Shown here: piece after piece, positions 8,812 through 18,162 of the stretch
How the letters are laid out: each line of letters begins with the position of its first letter
How positions within the stretch are numbered: the stretch's first letter is position 1
Origin: Symbiodinium natans
Lineage: Eukaryota > Sar > Dinophyceae > Suessiales > Symbiodiniaceae
Direction: 5' to 3'
Assembly (NCBI GenBank): GCA_905221605.1
Contig: CAJNDS010000881.1
Location: 1 to 37,500 of the forward strand
DNA: 37,500 nucleotides
The notes under the pieces: generated by a model
Told to the model about the DNA's origin: nothing
The model's input: the letters and a program-made list of their open reading frames with translations, nothing else
Database searches by the model: none
Translations under genes and position numbers: made by a program

Positions 8812-9003
8812 GGTTTTTTTTTTGTGCTTCCTTTTTTTGGGGGGTTTGGGGGGGTTTCTTTCTTTTGTACCTCCAAAGGCAAACTGATGTCCTCGCAACT
8901 GCCTTGCTTTGTGGTGGCGCCCTTAGGAGTTTTTTTTTTTCTCTCTCCTCCTCTTTCTGTTTTTTTTCCCCTCTCTCCGTTCCTCTCCTTTCTTCTTCTC
9001 CCT
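8812..9003. repeat. Homopolymer-rich pyrimidine tract upstream of the LINE ORF
   Basis: Runs of T (10 or more) alternate with G runs at about 8813-8865. After a short mixed segment, an almost pure C/T tract runs from about 8930 to 9003. It could be part of the element's 5' untranslated region or a flanking low-complexity tract. No promoter motif is recognised. Confidence 0.8.
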
Positions 9004-9113
9004 TCGTGAGGGAATCATGAAGCCAAAGTCGCTTGAACCTTAGCCAGTGTGTGTATCGGTGGCCTAGTGCACCTTGGCAGCCTTGAGCCTGGCCCAAGTG
9101 GTGTGCGAACGCA

Positions 9114-11927
9114 ATGTCTGACTCGCAGGAAGCACCCACCAGCCAATGGTGCTTGGAACAAGTTGCTTCGCCACGCGCTGCACGAGCGGCAGAAGCAATT
9201 GTCAACTTGCTGAAGAATCATGAGGTTCCAGAATCAGGGTGGGAATCCAGATGGCGTGCCGCGGCTATGCTTAGTGACTCCGAAGCTTTGTTGCAAGCTA
9301 TGCCAAGGTTCACCTTTGACCGACAACTCTTGCCTGGGCCCTTGCAGAGCTATAGTGTGTTTCAGGAAGGAGTGAGAGAGGCACTGAATAGTGCACAAGT
9401 GCGGGCCAGAGCTGCTGCAGGCACAAAACCACCCCATGGTGTTTATGGGCCGTGGCAGGGAGGGAGACAGCCCGACCAGGGGTTGCCCCGTCCAAATGTT
9501 GCCCCGACTTGCACACATCTCAGAATCGCTGCGCTGAACATGAGAGGCGGCTTGGGTGCCCACGGAGGCCTCAAACACAGGCACCAAAGACTCCTAGCAC
9601 TCATTGCCCAGCTGCAGGCGGAGAATGTTCACATTGCTGTGCTCAGCGAGCCGCGCCTTGGCCCAGGGTTTACTTGGCCAGCTAACTTAGGCTATACTTT
9701 TCTTGGCGAACGGTCAACGCTACCAGACACAGTTGCCGTCATCCTTGATGACCGCTGCTTGCCTGTTGTTAGCCAAGTTGCCGATGTGGGAAGTAGCCGT
9801 GCGTTGTGGTTGTCCATAAGCTCTAAGTCAGGGGGGCCCCCGCTTCTTGTTTTGGCTGCTTATGGACTTCATAAGCTAAACGCGCCGACTGCAAGGGTAA
9901 GCTTCTGGCAGGAGCGAGTACAGGAATTTCAAACGCTACGATTGCAGGCGTCTTACCAGAACTCACGGCTGGTGCTCCTCGGGGACCTCAATACCCACAT
10001 GCCTGGGCTAGTAGCTGCGAACCACCAGTACTGTGGAGCTACTGAGCAAGCCATACACCAGCTCATTACCTCCCCTGGTGGCCTCAGTCTCACTGTGTGC
10101 AATCCGGCCGGGGCCCCCACTTTGGACGCAGGTACTGCGCTTGATGTCGTCGCAGCAGCCCCAGCTCTGAAAGTGCATGTAACTGTACAGCCATGTGAAG
10201 AAAGAACTGTGCCCAGCGACCACCTGCATCTTTTTGCTACAGTGGACATGCAGATCCCCCTTTACGCTCGCCAACAAGACCCCATTATCCAGTGGGCGCG
10301 GGGCGCTAAATGGGACGACGCTACCCAGCCCGTGCTTCCTGCGCTTCTTTTTATAGGAGCTTGGGCCACCCTCGCTTCGAGATGGGCCGCTGTCAGGGAG
10401 CAGCTCAGAAACAATAAGTGGGGTGGGCTTAGACAATGGCTGGTGGACATTGTTGCTTGGTGGAGGGCTGTCGCCCTCACCTTGGCAGGGCACGTTGCAG
10501 GACTTGTGTTGCTACACAAGTCTGGCGTCAAGCCGAAGAAGCGGATATCCCCAGTTTTAGATTGGCTTCATGATCCCAGAGCTCACAATTTATCTAGCGT
10601 CGAGCTCCGAGTAAGGGAGGAAATGTGCCTCTCAAATGATCTCCAGAATAGGACGCAGCGTCTCATTGCCAAACACGCTAGGCTCTGGTGCATAGACCGC
10701 GCCCTGGCTGACAGGCTACTAAGCGCTACCCTCAAGCCTAGGCAAGGACTCGTCCTGGCACTGACAGGCTCATGTGGCCGGGAACTGCCACAAGCACGAG
10801 CTATTTCTGTCATTACTCAGGACCTCCTCTCTCGTGCAGCAGCAAAGGGCCACGGTACAACTGCTATGAATGAGGCCATCAATGCCGAGGTGCACGCGGC
10901 ACGAGCCCAGGCCCTTATTGAGGCATCCGTCCTTAAGGAAGATCCTGTGACTTGGCTGGAAGTTGCCGAAGCCATAAAGCACATGCCTAGCAACAAAGCA
11001 TCTGTGCGCCTGCCACGGGCTGTGGCCCGCGTTCAGGCCTACCCAGTCACGCTGCTTACGTGGGCCTTATGCTGCTTAATTGCTGTTACTAGCAAGCTGC
11101 CCTGCATTTGGATGCGAGAAGTGAGCCCAGTCGACAAAACTGGAAGTGGTGTTATTAGACTCACGAAGCAGATCCGGCCTATTACTTGTGTGGATGACAT
11201 TGAGACCATCCTTGACACTATTTGGCTAGGACAGGTTCGTCCCCAGCTTGAACAGTTTATGGGCTTTGAGCAGTCAGGGGGGCGTTTCGACCACATTGTG
11301 GTTGTCATTGGAGTTGTCCTCCTACTCCAAGCGCGCAAAGCCCAGCAATTGCCCTCACTGCTCCAAGTTGCTGACTTGCAGCAAGGGTATGAGTCTGTCT
11401 GGCGCCAGGCCCTACGATGTCTAACGCGCCGTGCCCGCCTAAAGGGGTGGCACTGGTTACTACTTGATGCTTGGTTGGGAAATGAAACCCTTAGGGTTCG
11501 CGTTGGTGGGGCCGTAGGTATGGCGGTCTCCATCCTGCACCATAGCATTGGTCAAGGTAAGGTTAGTGGCACTCACCTGTTCGGCACATTTGCGACGGCG
11601 CTCACGCGTACTTGGCAACAGCATTGCTGCGGCCTCGGCATCACTGTTGACCCGGCAGCAAATTTGGCACGGCACTTGTGCCGCCATGGTGCTCCGGGGC
11701 TGCAGCCTGCTGTCCATGACCACAACGCCCCTTGGCTTGACAAATGGGTAAAGCACCTCATGCCCATGTCTGATGTTGCTCGCCTTGAAGAAGTTGAAAG
11801 CACGGCACCCTGCCGCTTCCCCTACCAGCAGTACGTGGACGACGCCATCATACCCGCTCTGCACGCTCCAGCCTTAGCAAAAGCAAACAAGGCTATCAGT
11901 GGACGCTTGCGTCTCATGGCGGCATAA
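9114..11927 (+). CDS. EEP endonuclease / reverse transcriptase polyprotein (LINE ORF)
   Basis: A 937-residue ORF. The N-terminal ~130 residues are unrecognised. The endonuclease-exonuclease-phosphatase domain (about 135-378) keeps the expected catalytic positions: LRIAALNM (N142), VLSEPR (E179), LLGDLNTH (D291, N293), ALDVV (D344) and PSDH (368-370). It would nick target DNA. The RT region (about 600-937) shows SPVDKTGSG and RPITCVDD (681-705), motif A-like QVADLQQGYESVW (751-763; D754), a degenerate motif B (GQGKVSGTHLF, 813-823; the usual GxxQGxPLSP is altered) and motif C YVDD (907-910). The stop at 11925-11927 falls soon after YVDD, before the remaining palm and thumb. The next base-shifted frame continues with FAGGKKGPRVLPV, as expected for this family, so the stop looks like a frameshift lesion. 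Motif A has YE where most LINEs have FD or YD. Confidence 0.9.
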   Translation: MSDSQEAPTSQWCLEQVASPRAARAAEAIVNLLKNHEVPESGWESRWRAAAMLSDSEALLQAMPRFTFDRQLLPGPLQSYSVFQEGVREALNSAQVRARAAAGTKPPHGVYGPWQGGRQPDQGLPRPNVAPTCTHLRIAALNMRGGLGAHGGLKHRHQRLLALIAQLQAENVHIAVLSEPRLGPGFTWPANLGYTFLGERSTLPDTVAVILDDRCLPVVSQVADVGSSRALWLSISSKSGGPPLLVLAAYGLHKLNAPTARVSFWQERVQEFQTLRLQASYQNSRLVLLGDLNTHMPGLVAANHQYCGATEQAIHQLITSPGGLSLTVCNPAGAPTLDAGTALDVVAAAPALKVHVTVQPCEERTVPSDHLHLFATVDMQIPLYARQQDPIIQWARGAKWDDATQPVLPALLFIGAWATLASRWAAVREQLRNNKWGGLRQWLVDIVAWWRAVALTLAGHVAGLVLLHKSGVKPKKRISPVLDWLHDPRAHNLSSVELRVREEMCLSNDLQNRTQRLIAKHARLWCIDRALADRLLSATLKPRQGLVLALTGSCGRELPQARAISVITQDLLSRAAAKGHGTTAMNEAINAEVHAARAQALIEASVLKEDPVTWLEVAEAIKHMPSNKASVRLPRAVARVQAYPVTLLTWALCCLIAVTSKLPCIWMREVSPVDKTGSGVIRLTKQIRPITCVDDIETILDTIWLGQVRPQLEQFMGFEQSGGRFDHIVVVIGVVLLLQARKAQQLPSLLQVADLQQGYESVWRQALRCLTRRARLKGWHWLLLDAWLGNETLRVRVGGAVGMAVSILHHSIGQGKVSGTHLFGTFATALTRTWQQHCCGLGITVDPAANLARHLCRHGAPGLQPAVHDHNAPWLDKWVKHLMPMSDVARLEEVESTAPCRFPYQQYVDDAIIPALHAPALAKANKAISGRLRLMAA

Positions 11928-12061
11928 GTTTGCTGGGGGCAAAAAAGGGCCAAGGGTCCTGCCGGTGTGCTCGCAGCCGCCAGATGCTGCCGAATGCGGC
12001 ACACTCTGCGGTGAACCCGCCGTGTACTGCGGAGCGAGGGGTGCAAACTTGCCAGTGGAAT
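11926..12061 (+). pseudogene. Frame-shifted RT linker between the two LINE ORFs
   Basis: In the frame one base later than the main ORF, the sequence reads KFAGGKKGPRVLPVCSQPPD onward to LPVE and stops at about 12061. The phrase FxGGK...VLPV follows the YxDD motif in many LINE RTs. The downstream ORF returns to the original frame, so the lesions compensate (a one-base gain near 11925 and a shift back near 12058). The original frame itself hits a stop within this stretch. Confidence 0.65.
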
Positions 12062-12866
12062 GAGCAATGCCGGATTTGGCGTGCCAGCCACAGCTGCCCA
12101 GTTTACCCTACGGGTTGCCAGCAAAGCGCTTGCAGGGTGTGAAGTGCTAGCCAGCTATGGAGAAGGCTTCTCCAAAGCTGCTGAGCGCGTCAACGCCGCC
12201 CAGGACGCGGTCGCTAAGGCTCTCCTGGGTATCCCGGCTGCAGCAAGTGTAGGCTCCCGCGCCGCTGTGCTGGCTGAAACACGCCTGCTCATTAGGGCTG
12301 GCACCATGGTTGCGCAACGAATTGCAATGACCAGGGCCAGAATTTTCCTCCTCCCTAGGGATCACCCCACCTCACTCGCTGTGCAGTGGATTGTGGCGGG
12401 AAATGTCCAAGACACCTGGTGGACGCACTCTGCTGAGGTGGTTCGTGCAGTTCTCCAAGTGCCGGAGATCTGGCACACAATTGAAGTCACGGATGAAATC
12501 CGTAGCTCGATCGTGCACAGGAAACGTGCGCTGGCAACCTACAAAAGGTGCCATATCCTGCCAAGGGTTAGGAAAATGGAAACTGAGTGGATCCAAGGCC
12601 AGCTCCAGAATGCTCTCACCGAGGCCATTTTGCCGTACCGGAGTATCTGCCCCACGCTGCAGCAGTGGAGACCACCGGAGCGCTGGGCACACTGGCCCCC
12701 ATCCAGATGGCGCTTGCACAGGATCTGGTGTGCCGCCAGCGTCAGAGGCGCCCTGCCTCTGCTCACACCCAATTCCTGCTTCCTGCGAATTGTCCCCGTC
12801 TGCCCGTTCTGCCACACGCAGGTGGCCGGAATCCTGCGGTGGATTGCCCAGCCATGCAGGATCTGA
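12060..12866 (+). CDS. LINE RT C-terminal part (thumb and Cys-rich end)
   Basis: A 268-residue frame in the same phase as the main LINE ORF. FTLRVASKALAGCEVLASYG (15-34) matches the conserved post-RT segment where LINE proteins usually carry a (Y/L)YGxE motif. The middle is Arg- and Trp-rich with basic patches. The end (CPFC at 248-251, C266) resembles the Cys/His knuckle at the C terminus of many LINE proteins, but the position expected for His reads as Arg (ILRW). The frame stops at 12864-12866. A different frame (12587-13015) stays open further, so another shift may have truncated the end. The ATG at 12060 is probably not a true start. This is the continuation of the upstream polyprotein. 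Confidence 0.7.
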   Translation: MSNAGFGVPATAAQFTLRVASKALAGCEVLASYGEGFSKAAERVNAAQDAVAKALLGIPAAASVGSRAAVLAETRLLIRAGTMVAQRIAMTRARIFLLPRDHPTSLAVQWIVAGNVQDTWWTHSAEVVRAVLQVPEIWHTIEVTDEIRSSIVHRKRALATYKRCHILPRVRKMETEWIQGQLQNALTEAILPYRSICPTLQQWRPPERWAHWPPSRWRLHRIWCAASVRGALPLLTPNSCFLRIVPVCPFCHTQVAGILRWIAQPCRI

Positions 12867-13147
12867 GGACTCCATTCCAGGACAGTGGCCAAAGTTTATT
12901 TGTGGTGGCCATGCAGCCCGGGGCGCTGCAGGAAGCCACAGCCATTGCCAAGGCGCACTTGGTCGGAGGGGCTGTGTGTCGGGTCGCTCAGGCCTTGCAG
13001 CTGGAGACTGTGTAGCGGCACAACAATAACTTCGGATCGGAGATCGGAGGTCGCTTGGGATAGCTTGTGGTTCCTGCCCCGCACCTACATGGTCGGGTCC
13101 CAGGTCCCTGTGAGCTCAGGCCCTGCTCTCGAGCAATGATACCCGAA
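12867..13147 (+). other. LINE 3' region ending in (GATT)n
   Basis: An open frame covering this stretch (ending VCRVAQALQLETV at about 13015) may be displaced coding sequence of the element. After it comes ~130 bp of non-coding sequence and then (GATT)4 at about 13147-13163, which grades into the AT-rich array. Confidence 0.5.
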
Positions 13148-13876
13148 TGATTGATTGATTGATTAATTTTAATTAATTTTACTTAATTTCAATTAATTTT
13201 AATTACTTTTAATTAATTTTAATTAATTTTAATTACTTGTAATTAATTTTAATTAATTTTAATTAATTAATTTTTATTAATTTTAATTAATTTTAACTAA
13301 TTTTGATTAATTTTCATTAATTTTAATTAATTTTAAGTAATTTTATTAATTGTTAATTAATTTAATTAATTTTAATTAATTTGTAATTAATTAATTAATA
13401 TAATTAATTTTTATTAATTTTATGAAATTTTAATTAATTTTAAATTAAACTTTACTTAGTAATGTGGAAAAAACATAATTAATTTTAATAAATTAATTTT
13501 AATCAACAACTCTAACTATTTTAATTAAATTGCTAATTAATTTTAACTCATTTTAAGTAATTCTAATTATTTTAAAATATTAATTAAAATTAATTAAAGA
13601 GAATTTTAAAATCATTAAAATCAATTAAAATTATTAAAATGTAATTAAAATTAATTAAAATGAATTAAAATTAATTAAAATTAACTAAAATTAATTAAAA
13701 TTAATTAAATTAATAAATTATTAAATTTAATTAAAATTCATTAAATTAAATTAAAATTAATTAATTAATTAAATTAATTAAAAAATTATTAAAATTAATC
13801 AAAATTAATAAAATTGACTAAAATTGATTTAAATTGATTAAAATTAGTTTAAAAAGTTAATTTGATTAATTTTGAT
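13148..13876. repeat. AT-rich TTAATTTTAA array with internal strand switch
   Basis: From 13148 to about 13575 the plus strand is T-rich (AATTAATTTTAATTAA units). From about 13576 to 13855 it becomes A-rich (TTAATTAAAATTAATTAAAA), the reverse complement of the same motif. It then switches back to T-rich. The array therefore contains an inverted middle block of about 280 bp. G and C are nearly absent. Confidence 0.93.
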
Positions 13877-13957
13877 TGATTTTAATTCATTTTAATTCAT
13901 TTTAATTCATTTTAATTCATTTTAATTCATTTTAATTCATTTTAATTCATTTTAATT
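13877..13957. repeat. Decamer array (TTTTAATTCA)n, right-hand block
   Basis: Seven to eight near-perfect copies of the same decamer that forms 7053-7432, in the same orientation, ending abruptly at the hairpin at 13958. Confidence 0.97.
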
Positions 13958-13977
13958 CCCCACATCTTTGTGTGGGG
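13958..13977. other. Perfect 7-bp-stem hairpin at array boundary
   Basis: CCCCACA and TGTGGGG flank the 6-base loop TCTTTG, immediately after the last decamer. The 8-mer ATGTGGGG lies at 7035-7042, just before the left decamer array, and its complement CCCCACAT is at 13958-13965. Function unknown. Confidence 0.7.
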
Positions 13978-13994
13978 TTCTTACTTTTGGGGCT

Positions 13995-14082
13995 GTCCCG
14001 CCTCTTCCTCCTCTTCCTCTTCCTCCTCCTCCTTCTCCTCCTTCTCCTCCTCCTCCCCGTCCTCCTCTTCCTGTTCCTCATG
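13995..14082. repeat. CCT/CTT polypyrimidine microsatellite
   Basis: An almost pure C/T plus strand made of CCT, CTT and TCCTCC triplets. Its open frame (poly-Ser or poly-Leu) is a composition artefact. Confidence 0.95.
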
Positions 14083-14091
14083 TCGCATGCA

Positions 14092-14242
14092 TCACATCAG
14101 GATCACGCACATCACGGTTCACATCACGCACATGACGCCACATCACGATCACGCACATCACGCATCACATCACGGCGCACATCACGGTTCACATCACGCA
14201 CATGACGCCACATCACGATCACGCACATCACGCATCACATCA
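14092..14242. repeat. 70-bp His-codon-like repeat (CATCAC-rich), two copies
   Basis: Two copies of a 70-bp unit rich in CATCACG and CACATGACG (CGGTTC landmarks at about 14115 and 14185, 70 bp apart). The second copy joins seamlessly into a 94-bp satellite unit at AAACGCTGGC (about 14244). Confidence 0.9.
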
Positions 14243-16976
14243 CGGAAACGCTGGCAGGCGCGACACAGGCGTCGTTGGGCTGGCAGGCGCGCTACTTATA
14301 GGGGCCCTGGACCCTTGCCGCGCGCGCGCTCGGGCTGCGGGAAACGCTGGCAGGCGCGACACAGGCGTCGTTGGGCTGGCAGGCGCGGTACTTAGGGGCC
14401 CTGGACCCTTGCCGCGCGCGCGCTCGGGCCGCGGGAAACGCTGGCAGGCGCGACACATGCAGGCGTCGTTTGTGCTGACAGGCGCGGTACTTAGAGGCCC
14501 TGGACTCTTGCTGCGCGCGCGCTCGGGCCGCGGGAAACGCGGCGCGATACAGGCGTCGTTGGGCTGGCAGGTGCGGTACTTAGGGGCCCTGGACCCTTGC
14601 CGTGTGCGCGCTCGGGCCGCGGGAAACGCTGGCAGGCGCGACACAGGCGTCGTTGGGCTGGCAGGCGCGGTACTTAGGGGCCCTGGACCCTTGCCGCGCG
14701 CGCGCTCGGGCCGCGGGAAACGCTGGCAGGCGCGACACACGTGTCGTTTGTGCTGGCAGGCGCGGTACTTAGAGGCCCTGGACCCTTGCCGCGCGCGCGC
14801 TCGGGCCGCGGGAAACGCTGGCAGGCGCGACACACGCGTCGTTTGTGCTGGCAGGCGCGGTACTTAGAGGCCCTGGATCTTTGCCGCGCGCGCGCTCGGG
14901 CCGCGGGAAACGCTGGCAGATGCGACACACGTGTCTGCTGGCAGGCGCGGTACTTGGAGGCCCTGGACCTTTGCCGCTCTCGCGCTCGGGCCGCGGGAAA
15001 CGCTGGCAGGCGCGACACATGCGTCGTTTGTGCTGGCAGGCGCGGTACTTAGAGGCCCTGGACCGTTGCCGCGTGCGCGCTCGGGCCGCGGGAAACGCTG
15101 ACAGGCGCGACACACGTGTCGTTTGTGCTGGCAGGCGCGGTACTTTGCGGCCCTGGACCCTTGCCGCGCGCGCGCTCGGGCCGCGGGAAACGCTGGCAGG
15201 CGCGACACACGCGTCGTTTGTGCTGGCAGGCGCGGTACTTAGAGGCCCTGGATCTTTGCCGCGCGCGCGCTCGGGCCGCGGGAAACGCTGGCAGACGCGA
15301 CACACGTGTCTGCTGGCAGGCGCAGTACTTGGAGGCCCTGGACCTTTGCCGCGCGCGCGCTCGGGCCGCGGGAAACGCTGGCAGGCGCGACACATGCGTC
15401 GTTTGTGCTGGCAGGCGCGGTACTTAGAGGCCCTGGACCGTTGCCGCGCGCGCGCTCGGGCCGCGGGAAACGCTGACAGGCGCGACACACGTGTCGTTTG
15501 TGCTGGCAGGCGCGGTACTTAGAGGCCCTGGACCCTTGCCGCGCGCGCGCTCGGGCCGCGGGAAACGCTGGCAGGCGCGACACACGCGTCGTTTGCGCTG
15601 GCAGGCGCGGTACTTAGAGGCCCTGGATCTTTGCCGCGCGCGCTCTCGGGCCGCGGGAAACGCTGGCAGACGCGACACACGTGTCGTTTCTGCTGGCAGG
15701 CGCGGTACTTGGAGGCCCTGGACCTTTGCCGCGCTCGGCAGCCGCGACACACGCGTCGTTTGTGCTGGCAGGCGCGGTACTTATAGAGGCCCTGGATCTT
15801 TGCCGCGCGCGCGCTCGGGCCACGGGAAACGTTGGCAGGCGCGACACACGTGTCTGCTGGCAGGCGCGGTACTTGGAGGCCCTGGACCTTTGCCGCGCGC
15901 GCGCTCGGGCCGCGGGAAACGCTGGCAGGCGCGACACATGCGTCGTTTGTGCTGGCAGGCGCAGTACTTAGAGGCCCTTGACCGTTGCCGCGCGCGCGCT
16001 CGGGCCGCGGGAAACGCTGACAGGCGCGACACACGTGTCGTTTGTGCTGGCAGGCGCGGTACTGAGAGGCCCTGGACCCTTGCCGCGCGCGCGCTCGGGC
16101 CGCGGGAAACGCTGGCAGGCGCGACACACGCGTCGTTTGTGCTGGCAGGCGCGGTACTTAGAGGCCCTGGACCGTTGCCGCGCGCGCGCTCGGGCCGCGG
16201 GAAACGCTGGCAGACGCGACACACGTGTCGTTTCTGCTGGCAGGCGCGGTACTTGGAGGCCCTGGACCCTTTCCGCGCGCGCGCTCGGGCCGCGGGAAAC
16301 GCTGGCAGACGCGACACACGTGTCGTTTCTGCTGGCAGGCGCGGTACTTGGAGGCCCTGGACCTTTGCCGCGCGCGCGCTCGGGCCGCGGGAAACGCTGG
16401 CAGGCGCGACACATGCGTCGTTTCTGCTGGCAGGCACGGTACTTAGAGGCCCTGGACCCTTGCCGCGCGCGCGCTCGGGCCGCGGGAAACGCTGGCAGGC
16501 GCGACACATGCGTCGTTTATGCTGGCAGGCGCGGTACTTAGAGGCCCTGGACCTTTGCCGCGCGCGCGCTCGGGCCGCGGGAAACGCTGGCAGGCGCGAC
16601 ACACGTGTCGTTTGTGCTGGCAGGCGCGGTACTTAGAGGGGTACTTGGAGGTCCTGGACCCTTGCCGCGCGCGCGCTCGGGCCGCGGGAAACGCTGACAG
16701 GCGCGACACACGTGTCGTTTGTGCTGGCAGGCGCGGTACTTAGAGGCCCTGGACCCTTGCCGCGCGCGCGCTCGGGCCGCGGGAAACGCTGACAGGCGCG
16801 ACACACGTGTCGTTTGTGCTGGCAGGCGCGGTACTTAGGGGCCCTGGACCTTTGCCGCGCGCGCGCTCGGGGGCTCGCGAAACGCTGGCAGGCGCGACAC
16901 AGGTGTTGTTTGTGCTGGCAGGCGCGGCACTTAGGGGCCCTGGGCCGTTGCCGCGCGCGCGCTCTGCACCGACCCT
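14243..16976. repeat. GC-rich ~94-bp satellite array, copy 2 (about 29 units)
   Basis: The same unit as 1-1985. Its left end (14246-14720) carries the copy-1 style (ACACAGGCGTCG, CTTAGGGG). From about 14730 a diverged subfamily dominates (ACACACGTGTCG or ACACGCGTCG, CTTAGAGG). A higher-order period of four units, about 375 bp, is visible: the shortened variant GTGTCTGCTGG recurs at about 14931 and 15306, and neighbouring variants repeat with the same spacing. One truncated unit lies at about 15730-15745. Long open frames here are repeat artefacts. Confidence 0.96.
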
Positions 16977-16979
16977 CTA

Positions 16980-17130
16980 AGTAGTACGCCGGGGACATCC
17001 GGAGCTTCCGTGGCTGGAAAGTCGACTTTTCTAGTACAAACGTAGTACGCCGCGGACACGCGGAGCTTCCGTGGCTGGAAAGTCGACTTTTTGTAGTACA
17101 GACGTAGTACGCCGCGGACGCCCTGGGCGT
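16980..17130. repeat. ~62-bp tandem repeat, about 2.3 copies
   Basis: GTAGTACGCCGCGGACACGC followed by GGAGCTTCCGTGGCTGGAAA and GTCGACTTTTTGTAGTAC repeats from about 16980. The third copy is cut off after GTAGTACGCCGCGGACG, where the 42-bp array begins. Confidence 0.92.
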
Positions 17131-17975
17131 CTGAAGACACCGCACATAGCATGGTAACGGACATCTGGGCGCCTGAAAAACACCGCAAATAGCATGGTAG
17201 CGGACATCTGGGCGCATGAAAACACCGCAAATAGCATGGTAACGGACATCTGGGCGCATGAAAACACCGCAAACAAATATCATGGTAACGGACATCTGGG
17301 CGCTTGAAAACACCGCAAATAGCATGGTAACGGACATCTGGGCGCTTGAAAACACCGCAAATAGCATGGTAACAGACATCTGGGCGCTTGAAAACACCGC
17401 AAATAGCACGGTGACGGACGTCTGGGCGCTCGAAAACACCGCAAGTAGCATGGTAACGGACATCTGGGCGCTTGAAAACACCGCAAATAGCATGGTAACG
17501 GACATCTGGGCGCTTGAAAAACACCGCAAATAGCATGGTAACGGACATCTGGGCGCTTGAAAAACACCGCAAATAGCATGGTAGCGGACATCTGGGCGCA
17601 TGAAAACACCGCAAATAGCATGGTAACGGACATCTGGGCGCATGAAAACACCGCAAACAAATATCATGTTAACGGACATCTGGGCGCTTGAAAACACCGC
17701 AAATAGCACGGTAACGGACATCTGGGCGCTTGAAAACACCGCAAATAGCATGGTAACAGACATCTGGGTGCTTGAAAACACCGCAAATAGCACGGTGACG
17801 GACGTCTGGGCGCTCGAAAACACCGCAAGTAGCATGGTAACGGACATCTGGGCGCTTGAAAACACCGCAAATAGCATGGTAACGGACATCTGGGCGCTTG
17901 AAAAACACCGCAAATAGCATGGTAACGGACATCTGGGCGCTTGAAAACACCGCAAATAGCATGGTAACGGAGTTC
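17131..17975. repeat. 42-bp minisatellite array, about 20 copies, with 384-bp higher-order repeat
   Basis: The unit is AATAGCATGGTAACGGACAT then CTGGGCGCTTGAAAACACCG then CA. A rare variant with ACAAATATCATG recurs at about 17272 and 17656, and surrounding variants also repeat, giving a 384-bp (nine-unit) higher-order period. Being 3n, the unit leaves frames open on both strands (plus: NSMVTDIWALENTA; minus: MLFAVFSSAQMSVT). Units with an extra A (GAAAAACACC) shift the frame, which argues against coding. Confidence 0.96.
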
Positions 17976-18039
17976 CGCGCGCGTGAAGACACGGGGATGT
18001 TTTTGTCTTTTCTCGTCGACAACCTCGCAAATATCGTGG

Positions 18040-18078
18040 GACAGGCGCGGTGCTTCGGGGCCTTGGACCCTTGCCGCG
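18040..18078. repeat. Orphan partial unit of the 94-bp satellite
   Basis: GACAGGCGCGGTGCTTCGGG, GCCTTGGACCCTTGCCGCGC matches the first ~40 bp of the satellite unit. At the point where a unit would enter its CG-alternating core, the sequence turns into (CA)n. Confidence 0.85.
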
Positions 18079-18123
18079 CACACACACACACAGACACACA
18101 CACACACACACACACAAAGACAC

Positions 18124-18162
<39 letters not shown>

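Larger units (their letters stand above)
9000..13147 (+). mobile_element. LINE-type non-LTR retrotransposon, frame-disrupted
   Basis: One ORF encodes an AP-type (EEP) endonuclease and a reverse transcriptase. A short frame-shifted linker follows, then an ORF for the RT thumb and a Cys-rich end. The 3' end runs into (GATT)n and AT-rich repeat at about 13148, typical of LINE tails that end in short tandem repeats. I could not find target-site duplications, because the left boundary is uncertain (somewhere in 7801-9113) and the right side is low complexity. No separate ORF1 (gag-like) was seen. Two compensating frame changes near 11925 and 12060 suggest an inactive copy, unless the assembly is in error there. 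Confidence 0.85.

Noticed and set aside
13970-14395. ORF with poly-Ser, His-rich and satellite parts
   Set aside because: Concatenation of a CCT microsatellite, the CATCAC repeat and satellite units.
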